A stretch of DNA of 59,716 bases, from NCBI GenBank assembly GCA_017630035.1, contig JAGBWA010000057.1, forward strand, positions 1 to 59,716, written 5' to 3'. How positions within the stretch are numbered: position 1 is the stretch's first letter; each line of letters begins with the position of its first letter. The DNA is from Bacteroides sp. GTDB lineage: Bacteria > Bacteroidota > Bacteroidia > Bacteroidales > Bacteroidaceae. Made by a program: the position numbers and the translations under genes. Below the pieces are notes generated by a model. It ran no database searches and was not told the DNA's origin. It was given only the letters and a program-made list of their open reading frames with translations. Positions 1-6,176 of this stretch are shown here, in pieces.

Positions 1-24
1 ATATTATATTTTTGTAAGAAAAAG

Positions 25-534
25 TTGAGAAAGGTTATTAATTCAGATTTAGAGATGCGAAATGGAAAATCAAATCTTGAATTACCTAATTTGTTAAAGT
101 TTCTCTATTATATCCATAATGACCGATTTTATCGAAACTTGTTCTATCACAGGGTTGGCCCTATAATCAGTCTATTTATTAGTTGGTTGAGCCCCAGTGA
201 TAAGTATTTTGTAATTTCAGGCACTGCCAAGGTTGGTAAAGGTGCGTATTTCGCCCATCCTTTTTCTTCTATTATTGCGAAAAGCATAGGTGAAAATTTC
301 TCTTGTCGCCATTCAACTACTCTTGGTAATAAGATAGATGGGAATAACGAGAATCGACCAACTATTGGCGATAATGTCTCGCTTGGTGCTAATGTGGTCA
401 TCGTTGGTGATGTTAAGATAGGAAACAACGTTACTATAGGTGCTGGTTCTGTAGTAGTGAAAGATATTCCGGATAATTCGGTGGCAGTGGGTAATCCTGC
501 AAAGGTGATAAAGACTTTGCCTCCAATTGAATAA
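25..534 (+). CDS. Serine O-acetyltransferase-like hexapeptide acetyltransferase (5' end uncertain)
   Basis: Acetyl-CoA-dependent O-acetyltransferase of the left-handed beta-helix (CysE-like) class, probably cytoplasmic and serving surface-polysaccharide synthesis. The C-terminal half shows successive hexapeptide units ([24 protein letters not shown]) and the family ending [15 protein letters not shown] carries the catalytic-type histidine. The frame is open to the left window edge. The first candidate starts are TTG at 25 and ATG at 55, so the real start may lie upstream and the gene may be cut. It sits 17 bases before a glycosyltransferase on the same strand, which suggests a polysaccharide operon. 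The acceptor, serine or a sugar, cannot be told from the sequence. Confidence 0.8.
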   Translation: MRKVINSDLEMRNGKSNLELPNLLKFLYYIHNDRFYRNLFYHRVGPIISLFISWLSPSDKYFVISGTAKVGKGAYFAHPFSSIIAKSIGENFSCRHSTTLGNKIDGNNENRPTIGDNVSLGANVVIVGDVKIGNNVTIGAGSVVVKDIPDNSVAVGNPAKVIKTLPPIE

Positions 535-551
535 TCAAAGATAAAGACATA

Positions 552-1679
552 ATGAACAAAAAATTATTCATAGTAGTAAACGTAGATTGGTTTTTTTTGA
601 GCCATAGAAAAGATGTTGCTTTGGCTGCCAAAGAGGCTGGATGGGATGTGACCATCGTGACGGCTGATACGGGTAAGTTGAAAGATATTGAGGCTCTTGG
701 ACTGAAGACTATCAACCTGCCAATGAGTCGTAGCGGAATGAACATCGTGCAGGAACTGAAGACGCTAAACTGGCTTCGTGAGCTCTATAAGCATGAGAAA
801 CCTGATGTGGTGCATCATGTGGGTATGAAGACTATCCTGTGGGGCACGTTGGCTGCTAAGTTCAGCCGTGTGCATGGGGTGGTGAATGCTATCAGTGGGC
901 TTGGCGGTTTCTTTGCTGAGGATAACAAGGGCTTGCTGGCACGTGTGATGCCGATGGTACTTAGATTTTCGCATAATCGTCCCAACTTACTTTGCATTTT
1001 TCAGAATGATGATGACTGGGGCCTATATGTGAAGCATGGTATCATCAAACATGAGCAAGGTCGTTTCATCAAAGGATCCGGGGTTGACTTGAACCAGTTC
1101 TGCTATACGCCTGAGCCGGAAGAGGGTAAGATAAAGGTAATGCTTACGGCACGAATGATTGTGGAAAAGGGGGTATTCCTTTTGACGGAAGCAGCAGGGC
1201 GTCTTCGTCCGAAATATGAAGGTAAGGTGGAGTTCTTATTGGTGGGTGGACTGGATGATCATCCGGGAGCAATCACTAAGGAGCAGTTGGATGCAGTTTG
1301 TGATGGAGAATATATCCAATGGTTGGGATATCGTACAGATGTGCGTGACTTGCTGAAGCAGTGTCACATCATGGCGTTTCCATCGTACTATATGGAGGGC
1401 CTACCCAAGAGTTTAATTGAGGCGGATGCCATTGGACGTCCTATCATCACCAGCAATTCGGTGGGTTGTAAGGAGACGTTAGTGGATGGCTACAATGGCT
1501 TTCTTATTCAACCAAAGGATGTGGATGCATTGACTGAGAAACTTGACTTGCTACTTTCTGACAAGGAGCTTCGTGTGAAGATGGGTAAAAATGCTCGTAC
1601 GTATGCTGAGGAATATTTTTCTATCGAGGTGGTGAAGGATAGGCATTTGGCGATTTATAGTGAGTTGGTGATTTTGTGA
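552..1679 (+). CDS. GT4-family glycosyltransferase
   Basis: Retaining glycosyltransferase with GT-B fold, adding a sugar to a lipid-linked oligosaccharide at the cytoplasmic face of the inner membrane. The 375 residues have the usual length. The N-terminal domain begins with a Rossmann-like strand (LFIVVNVDWFFLSHR) and has the VHHVGMKTILWG stretch. The C-terminal domain has VMLTARMIVEKGV and, near residue 283, the donor-binding EGLPKSLIEADAIGRP segment with the two spaced glutamates typical of GT4. It resembles the PglA/WbpT-like branch. Donor and acceptor cannot be assigned. It lies 17 bases after the acetyltransferase and 24 before the epimerase, consistent with one operon. Confidence 0.88.
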   Translation: MNKKLFIVVNVDWFFLSHRKDVALAAKEAGWDVTIVTADTGKLKDIEALGLKTINLPMSRSGMNIVQELKTLNWLRELYKHEKPDVVHHVGMKTILWGTLAAKFSRVHGVVNAISGLGGFFAEDNKGLLARVMPMVLRFSHNRPNLLCIFQNDDDWGLYVKHGIIKHEQGRFIKGSGVDLNQFCYTPEPEEGKIKVMLTARMIVEKGVFLLTEAAGRLRPKYEGKVEFLLVGGLDDHPGAITKEQLDAVCDGEYIQWLGYRTDVRDLLKQCHIMAFPSYYMEGLPKSLIEADAIGRPIITSNSVGCKETLVDGYNGFLIQPKDVDALTEKLDLLLSDKELRVKMGKNARTYAEEYFSIEVVKDRHLAIYSELVIL

Positions 1680-1703
1680 GTTAGAAGTTTGAAATAGCAT
1701 TAT

Positions 1704-2576
1704 ATGAAGAGAATTTTGGTTACTGGCGCTGGATCTTATGTGGGTGAGAGCGTAAGAAGATATATATTGGCAAAAGAGCCGTCGTATCAGATTGATGCGG
1801 TGGATACGATGGGGGATAATTGGAAGAAGGCGGACTATAGCCAGTATGATGTGGTGTTTCATGTGGCGGGCATTGCGCATGTGAATGCGGATCCAAAGAT
1901 GGAGCCGCTGTACTATAAGGTGAATCGTGACCTGACGATTGAGGTGGCGAAGCATGCCAAGGCCGCAGGGGTAAAGCAGTTTATCTTTATGAGTTCGCAG
2001 ATAGTGTTTCATGAAAGCCAGTCGTTGAAGGCTGAGGTGCTGACACGCGAAACGAAACCTAGCCCGAATGGCTTTTATGGGGATTCGAAACTACAAGCCG
2101 AGAATGGATTGCATGAGTTGGAATCGGAGGATTTCAAAGTTTGTATTCTTCGCCCTTGCATGATTTATGGGCCAAATGCGAAGGGGAACTTTCCTCGGTT
2201 GGCTAAATTGGCTACAAAGACGCCCATCTTTCCGGCTTGGCATAACAAGCGTTCGATGTTGTATATAGATAACTTAGCTGAATTTGTGCTGCAAGCTATT
2301 AAACGTGAGTTAGCTGGTACTTTCTATCCTCAAAATCGTGAATTGGCAGATACGGTGGAGATTATCCGTTTCTTTGCTAAGGCTGCCGGTCATAAGGTGT
2401 GGATTACAAAATTACTGAATCCGTTTGTGTGGTTGGGTAGTTTTATGCTACAACCAATTAATAAGATGTTTGCTACTTATTATTACGACCCGGAGATGAG
2501 CAAAATGGAGTTTGATTATCAGTTGGTGTCGTTTGAGGAGAGTCTTCAAAGGGTCAGTGACTCTTTGAAGCTTTGA
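1704..2576 (+). CDS. NAD-dependent nucleotide-sugar epimerase/dehydratase (extended SDR)
   Basis: Extended short-chain dehydrogenase acting on a nucleotide sugar. It has the Rossmann glycine motif TGAGSYVGESV at residues 6-16, a HVAGIAHV segment, and the catalytic tyrosine-lysine pair in FYGDSK near residue 124. At 290 residues it is slightly short for UDP-glucose 4-epimerases and fits the WbpV/RmlD-like group. The next gene is a WbpL/WecA-like phosphoglycosyltransferase. That pairing is known from O-antigen loci, where the epimerase/reductase makes the first sugar (QuiNAc or FucNAc type) and the transferase loads it onto undecaprenyl phosphate. By analogy this protein probably makes the initiating sugar; that role is inferred. 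Confidence 0.83.
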   Translation: MKRILVTGAGSYVGESVRRYILAKEPSYQIDAVDTMGDNWKKADYSQYDVVFHVAGIAHVNADPKMEPLYYKVNRDLTIEVAKHAKAAGVKQFIFMSSQIVFHESQSLKAEVLTRETKPSPNGFYGDSKLQAENGLHELESEDFKVCILRPCMIYGPNAKGNFPRLAKLATKTPIFPAWHNKRSMLYIDNLAEFVLQAIKRELAGTFYPQNRELADTVEIIRFFAKAAGHKVWITKLLNPFVWLGSFMLQPINKMFATYYYDPEMSKMEFDYQLVSFEESLQRVSDSLKL

Positions 2577-2614
2577 GAATTAAAAGTTAAGTTGGTGAGG
2601 TAGTGATTTAGCGT

Positions 2615-3631
2615 ATGACATATATAATTATTTTTGCTCTGCTATTTGTAGCAGAGCTTTTTTATTTTCGTGTTGCGGATAAGTGTAACATTATTGATAA
2701 GCCGAATGAACGGTCATCTCACTCGACGATTGTGCTTCGTGGGGGTGGTATCATTTTCTTATTGGCTCTATGGATATGGAGTGCGTTCTTCGGGTTTATG
2801 TACCCGTGGTTCTTGTTGGGGGTGACGCTGATTGCGGGGGTGAGTTTCTGGGATGATGTGCGCTCGTTGCCGGATTCGGTACGGCTAGTGGCTCAGTTCA
2901 TTGCGATGGGGATGATGTTTTATGAATTGATAATTGATAGTGGAGAATTGATAATTACTGCATGGTGGATGTGGCCACTTATCGTTTTAGGGGCGCTTAT
3001 CGTGTGTGTGGGGGCAACGAATGTTATCAATTTTATGGATGGTATCAATGGTATTACGGCGGGATATGCGCTTGCTGTGTTGGTGCCGCTGTTGTTGGTG
3101 AATGCTTCTGAAGGGTTTATTGATGAATCGTATCTGATTGTAGCGATATTGGGTGTGTTGGTGTTCTGCTTCTTTAACTTCCGCCCGAAGGGTAAGGCGA
3201 AGTGCTTTGCCGGGGATGTGGGTAGCATCAGTATTGCGTTTATCATGCTGTTTGCTATCGGGAAGTTAATTGTGCAGACGGGGGATGTGACGTACCTGAT
3301 CTTCCTCTTGGTGTATGGGGTGGATGGTGTGCTGACTATCTGTCACCGCATCATGTTGCATGAGAATCTTGGGGAGGCGCATCGAAAGCATGCGTACCAA
3401 CTGATGGCGAATGAGCTAAAGATTGGGCATGTGAAGGTGTCGCTATTCTATATGGCTTTGCAGTTTGTTGTGTCGCTTGGGTTTATTTATCTTTGCCCTG
3501 ATACAATTTTTGCGCATTGGATGTATCTCTTGGGGGCGCTTTTGCTTCTTGCTGTAGCGTATGTGTTGTTTAAGAGGAAGTATTATTATTTGCATGAGGA
3601 ATACTTACGCCAATTGAAAATTAAAAATTAA
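2615..3631 (+). CDS. WecA/WbpL-type undecaprenyl-phosphate sugar-1-phosphate transferase
   Basis: Polytopic inner-membrane enzyme of the MraY/WecA (GT4 phosphoglycosyltransferase) family that starts a polysaccharide unit on undecaprenyl phosphate. The 338 residues contain about ten membrane segments. Family motifs are in order: DKPNERSSH with RGGG near residues 27-45, NVINFMDGINGI (catalytic aspartate region) near 135-148, FAGDVGS near 198, and HRKHAYQ near 257. It follows the epimerase by 38 bases, the order seen for wbpV-wbpL. The last codons (QLKIKN and the stop) lie inside an AT-rich heptamer tract, so the C-terminal tail is repeat-derived. It is probably the last biosynthetic gene of the operon. 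Confidence 0.9.
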   Translation: MTYIIIFALLFVAELFYFRVADKCNIIDKPNERSSHSTIVLRGGGIIFLLALWIWSAFFGFMYPWFLLGVTLIAGVSFWDDVRSLPDSVRLVAQFIAMGMMFYELIIDSGELIITAWWMWPLIVLGALIVCVGATNVINFMDGINGITAGYALAVLVPLLLVNASEGFIDESYLIVAILGVLVFCFFNFRPKGKAKCFAGDVGSISIAFIMLFAIGKLIVQTGDVTYLIFLLVYGVDGVLTICHRIMLHENLGEAHRKHAYQLMANELKIGHVKVSLFYMALQFVVSLGFIYLCPDTIFAHWMYLLGALLLLAVAYVLFKRKYYYLHEEYLRQLKIKN

Positions 3632-3633
3632 AA
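3613..3633 (+). repeat. Heptamer tract, TTAAAAA type
   Basis: Three 7-base units of the ATTGAAA/ATTAAAA type that include the stop codon of the WecA-like gene. Confidence 0.8.
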
Positions 3634-3640
3634 ATGGATT

Positions 3641-3675
3641 CACTTTCCTTTTTGGCTTGATCCAAAAATAAAGTG
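3641..3675. terminator. Stem-loop after the polysaccharide operon
   Basis: CACTTT pairs with AAAGTG, and an inner TTTTTGG pairs with CCAAAAA around the loop CTTGAT, giving a two-part hairpin just after the WecA-like gene. There is no clean T run, so a rho-independent terminator is only likely. The stretch also resembles the start of a degraded dispersed repeat common in Bacteroides intergenic regions. Confidence 0.45.
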
Positions 3676-3865
3676 ACAAAGAAAAAGATCAAGGGCTGGA
3701 GTCTTCGGTGCTATTCGGGCAAAGCTATTAGTAGCCGGAGCTAAAAACTCGTTTCACTCAAACATACGCTCCTTACCTACTCCTAGCAAAGCCCTCAACA
3801 ACGCACCTACGCCAAGGCCCTTAGCCATGCGGCGTGTTTGCGTGGGTGTATTCGCCATGCGGTAT
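3676..3865. repeat. Degraded dispersed intergenic repeat
   Basis: A gene-free stretch containing AAAACTCGTTTCACTC, a phrase I recall recurring in Bacteroides intergenic DNA (recollection, not a search). At 3824-3853 it contains GCCATGCGGCGTGTTTGC, which recurs with two changes at 10580-10610 in this window; GCCATGCGG also appears a second time at 3854. No open frame worth calling. Confidence 0.45.
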
Positions 3866-3867
3866 AA

Positions 3868-3893
3868 TTAAATTAATAATTAAAAATTAAAAG
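3868..3893 (+). repeat. Heptamer tract, TTAAAAA type
   Basis: Units TTAATAA, TTAAAAA and TTAAAAG begin at 3873, 3880 and 3887, exactly seven bases apart, just before wbuC. Confidence 0.8.
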
Positions 3894-3901
3894 TTGGCGT
3901 T

Positions 3902-4330
3902 ATGCTGATAGACAATATACTTTTGGATTCGCTGTTTGAGCAGGCGAAGGTGTCGGAACGAAAGCGGATGAATTATGATTTGCGGACGAGTGCGGAGGAT
4001 ACGTCGCAACGGATGTTGAATGTGTTGCTGCCGGGTACGGTGGTGCCGATTCATCGGCATGAGGATACGACAGAGACGGTGGTTTGCCTAAAGGGCAGGT
4101 TGGAGGAGATCATCTATGAGGAGGTGGTGGAGTATTCGCGTGAGGAGACTTCACGGACTGAAGAGGTGGTGCGGAAGGTGTCGTTTAAGGAGGTATCTCG
4201 CCATTTGATTTGTCCTGCTGAAGGGCTTTATGGTGCTCAGATTCCGGCTGGGGCCTGGCATACGATTCATGTGATTGAGCCTTCGGTGATTTTTGAGGCG
4301 AAGGATGGGGGGTATAGAATTGAGAATTAA
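3902..4330 (+). CDS. wbuC: WbuC-family cupin metalloprotein
   Basis: Small cupin of the WbuC family, often found in O-antigen and capsule loci; its reaction is not established. Of 142 residues, the central barrel has a metal-site pattern: PGTVVPIHRHEDTTETV (two histidines and a glutamate) near residues 41-57, and GAWHTIHV near 117-124. It follows the WecA-like gene after a 270-base gap filled with repeats, and a strong terminator follows it, so it may be transcribed separately. Its last residues (IEN) and stop codon lie inside a heptamer tract. The cupin family assignment is firm; the function is unknown. Confidence 0.85.
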   Translation: MLIDNILLDSLFEQAKVSERKRMNYDLRTSAEDTSQRMLNVLLPGTVVPIHRHEDTTETVVCLKGRLEEIIYEEVVEYSREETSRTEEVVRKVSFKEVSRHLICPAEGLYGAQIPAGAWHTIHVIEPSVIFEAKDGGYRIEN

Positions 4331-4360
4331 AAATTAAAAGTTAAAAATTGAGAATAAGGG
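4319..4360 (+). repeat. Heptamer tract, ATTAAAA/ATTGAGA type
   Basis: Six consecutive 7-base units (ATTGAGA, ATTAAAA and GTTAAAA types, ending ATAAGGG) in perfect register, covering the wbuC stop codon and running up to the terminator. Confidence 0.85.
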
Positions 4361-4405
4361 GAATGCCGATGGGTACGGATGTACTTATCGGCATTCTTGT
4401 TTTTG
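4361..4405 (+). terminator. Rho-independent terminator, GCCGAT family copy 1
   Basis: GAATGCCGAT (4361-4370) pairs with ATCGGCATTC (4387-4396) and is followed by a T-rich run. The stem sequence recurs in four other terminators of this window. Confidence 0.85.
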
Positions 4406-4425
4406 CATGTTGCGGAGAGGGGGTG

Positions 4426-4472
4426 GTAACGGGTAACAGGGTAACATTTAAATTGAGAATTGAGAATTAAGC
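4426..4472 (+). repeat. Mixed heptamer tract (GTAACGG then ATTGAGA)
   Basis: GTAACGG and GTAACAG units at 7 to 8 base spacing pass directly into two ATTGAGA units and ATTAAGC at exact 7-base spacing. Confidence 0.65.
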
Positions 4473-4490
4473 TAAATTTGTTTCTGAAAA

Positions 4491-4522
4491 TTTGCATGTA
4501 CAAGATTCTGTACGTATATTTG
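4491..4522 (+). promoter_or_regulatory. Bacteroides-type promoter and operator of the toxin-antitoxin pair
   Basis: TTTG at 4491-4494 and TATATTTG at 4515-4522 are 20 bases apart, matching the Bacteroides -33/-7 consensus. The spacer holds an inverted repeat, GTACA (4498-4502) and TGTAC (4509-4513), which fits an operator for autoregulation by the antitoxin (inference). The expected transcription start is about 12 bases before the antitoxin ATG. Confidence 0.75.
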
Positions 4523-4541
4523 CGCCAAAAATAATAATAAT

Positions 4542-4793
4542 ATGACTGTTACTAATATCACAGATTTTAGAGCGAATGCTAAGGCATATATTGATGCCAT
4601 TATTAATGATAATGGTACATTGTTTATAAATAGGGGCACCACTGCTGCCGTTCTTATCTCATTGGAGGAATATAATTCTATCAAGGCTACAGAAAAAGTC
4701 TTGGAGACAGCTGGTGTATCCGATGAAATAGAGCTTGGAATTGAACAACTCAGCAGAGGAGAACGTATTGTGGTTGATATTGATTCGTTATAA
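4542..4793 (+). CDS. Phd/YefM-family antitoxin
   Basis: Antitoxin of a type II toxin-antitoxin pair that binds the toxin and represses its own promoter. Its 83 residues match YefM in length. The N-terminal fold shows the typical TNITDFRANAKAYIDAI, then FINRGTTAAVLISLEEYNSI, the Phd/YefM DNA-binding part; the acidic C-terminal tail should wrap the toxin. Its stop overlaps the toxin ATG by one base (TAATG), so the two are translationally coupled. A canonical promoter with an inverted repeat lies just upstream. The pair sits between the capsule genes and a phage-like block. Confidence 0.88.
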   Translation: MTVTNITDFRANAKAYIDAIINDNGTLFINRGTTAAVLISLEEYNSIKATEKVLETAGVSDEIELGIEQLSRGERIVVDIDSL

Positions 4794-5164
4794 TGATGAA
4801 GTTAGAGTTTGCACCTCAAGCACTTAAATCTTTTCAGTTAATTAAGGAGTCAGATTCCATTAAAGCAGAAAAGATAAAGGCAATTCTCAAGGATGCTTTG
4901 CAGCATCCAGAGAAAGGTCTTGGTGAGCCTGTTGCCCTTGATGGTAAGCTGAAAGGAATTTGGCAGAGAAAAATATCGTATAACGAATATTTGTATTACT
5001 TCTATGATGCCGATTCCTTGACGGTTGCATCCATAATAGTGGATAAAACAACTGAAAATACTATATCTGACAAGGGATTCAAACTTGGTGCTTTCTCCGA
5101 GGACGATTATGCTTCTGTAATGGCTCTAATGGCAGCCAATAGGGGAAAAGATGCCGACTTATAA
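4793..5164 (+). CDS. RelE/YoeB-like toxin
   Basis: Partner toxin of the upstream antitoxin, expected to be a ribosome-dependent mRNA endonuclease of the RelE/ParE superfamily. The core (residues 1-80) has the RelE pattern: MKLEFAPQALKSFQ, then GLGEPVALDGKLKGIWQRKI and a YNEYLYYFYDADSL strand, like YoeB up to its catalytic end. At 123 residues it is about 35 longer than YoeB. The extra tail (from about TTENTISDKG to KDADL) is not part of the family core and is unrecognised. Two ATG codons are adjacent at 4793 and 4796; either could be used. A terminator follows. Confidence 0.8.
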   Translation: MMKLEFAPQALKSFQLIKESDSIKAEKIKAILKDALQHPEKGLGEPVALDGKLKGIWQRKISYNEYLYYFYDADSLTVASIIVDKTTENTISDKGFKLGAFSEDDYASVMALMAANRGKDADL

Positions 5165-5210
5165 TGAATACATTGGGATATTGGTATGTCTTGGAGGTAG
5201 TGTAATAACG

Positions 5211-5255
5211 GAATGCCGATGGGTACGGATATACTCATCGGCATTTTTTGTTTTT
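5211..5255 (+). terminator. Rho-independent terminator, GCCGAT family copy 2
   Basis: GAATGCCGAT (5211-5220) pairs with ATCGGCATT (5237-5245), followed by a T run. Stem and most of the loop match copy 1 after wbuC. It ends the toxin-antitoxin transcript and separates it from the convergent peptidase gene. Confidence 0.85.
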
Positions 5256-5261
5256 GCATGA

Positions 5262-5729
5262 CTATGTGTTGAGGTGCAGTACTTGGTGGCGGTTCTTTTT
5301 CTTGTTTTTGCGACAGGAGACGTGGATCCAGTAGTCGAGGCCATTCTTTGTTTCAAGGATTAGTTGGTCGAAGTCGGTGTGGTCCTTGAGGAAGGTGAAC
5401 CAATGGTGGGCAATCTCCATGTCGGTGTGGCGTTGTCCGTCCACCCAAGAGGTGTACTCGGTTTTGGGAAGGTAGATGTCGGCTGCTTCGCCTAAGGTGT
5501 GCTGGCTGGCATAGACTCCTCCTACCTTGATGTTGAGGGTTGGGGAACGATAACCGGAACTGATGATGATGGGCTGTCCAGCGAATTTTCGGAGGGGTTC
5601 GAGGATGGTGCGACAGAGTTGTTGCAAGGTGGGGATGTACTGCACGGGGATGGTGTTGTCTATGCCGTGAGCGGCTGCTACTGAAGAACGTTGGAATTCT
5701 TCCAAAGTGAAATGGGTGCTGAGAATCAT
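5262..5729 (-). CDS. M15-family peptidase (phage-type D-Ala-D-Ala carboxypeptidase-like)
   Basis: Zinc peptidase of the M15 family, of the kind that cuts peptidoglycan peptides in phage endolysins. Of 155 residues, the family motif SQHTLGEAADIY (zinc histidine and aspartate) lies near residues 78-89, preceded by SGYRSPTLN, and a second histidine lies in WIHVS near 136. There is no signal peptide, so export would need a holin or another route, none of which is visible here. It is last in a minus-strand block with DUF5675, primase-like and DUF3987 genes. In many Bacteroides capsule loci an amidase fills this position (recollection), so this may be its functional substitute. Confidence 0.83.
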   Translation of the reverse strand: MILSTHFTLEEFQRSSVAAAHGIDNTIPVQYIPTLQQLCRTILEPLRKFAGQPIIISSGYRSPTLNIKVGGVYASQHTLGEAADIYLPKTEYTSWVDGQRHTDMEIAHHWFTFLKDHTDFDQLILETKNGLDYWIHVSCRKNKKKNRHQVLHLNT

Positions 5730-5734
5730 AAGAA

Positions 5735-5773
5735 ATTGAGAATTGATGGGAGTTACGGGTTACGGTTACGCTT
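5735..5773 (+). repeat. Heptamer tract, ATTGAGA then GGGTTAC type
   Basis: Units ATTGAGA, ATTGATG, GGAGTTA and CGGGTTA follow at 7-base steps and the last step is 6. The tract fills the gap between the M15 peptidase and DUF5675 genes. Confidence 0.65.
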
Positions 5774-6176
5774 TTGTCCAGTGTGAGCTGGAGGTGCATG
5801 GTTGGCACTTTGAGTCGTTGATAACAAGGGTGATTTGTTCCTCTCGTGCTTGACATTTTTCGATGCGCTCGAATAGGCGTACGTAGGTGCGAGTGGCTTT
5901 ATAAACTACTCCTGGGATGAGGGGGTGGCCTATGGCAATGATGTGTTGCTTATGTGAACCAATCCAAGATAATCCTATTCCGATACTCCAGCTTGTATTG
6001 GATATTCGGATGATGCGCCTTTTTGATTTATACCTGCATAGGCGGATTTGATATTTGCCAGGTGGTAGCATCGTGAGGGTATCTTCTATGGTATGGGTTA
6101 TTTGTTTGCCATTGACTTTTATTAGTCCTTCGGTGTAGAACTTGTTTTTGTAGGTACGATTAATGATGATGATCAT
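5766..6176 (-). CDS. DUF5675-family protein
   Basis: Conserved protein of unknown function matching the DUF5675 pattern: a beta-rich N-terminus (RTYKNKFYTEGLIKVNGKQ), then HTIEDTLTMLPPGKYQIRL and a late VRLFERI helix. In phages and Bacteroides capsule-flanking blocks this family often sits beside lysis genes, as here beside an M15 peptidase. The 136 residues are of normal size. Its ATG at 6176 overlaps the end of the primase-like gene by 17 bases, and its start region is built on a TGAGTTA heptamer tract. Biochemical function is not known. Confidence 0.75.
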   Translation of the reverse strand: MIIIINRTYKNKFYTEGLIKVNGKQITHTIEDTLTMLPPGKYQIRLCRYKSKRRIIRISNTSWSIGIGLSWIGSHKQHIIAIGHPLIPGVVYKATRTYVRLFERIEKCQAREEQITLVINDSKCQPCTSSSHWTKA

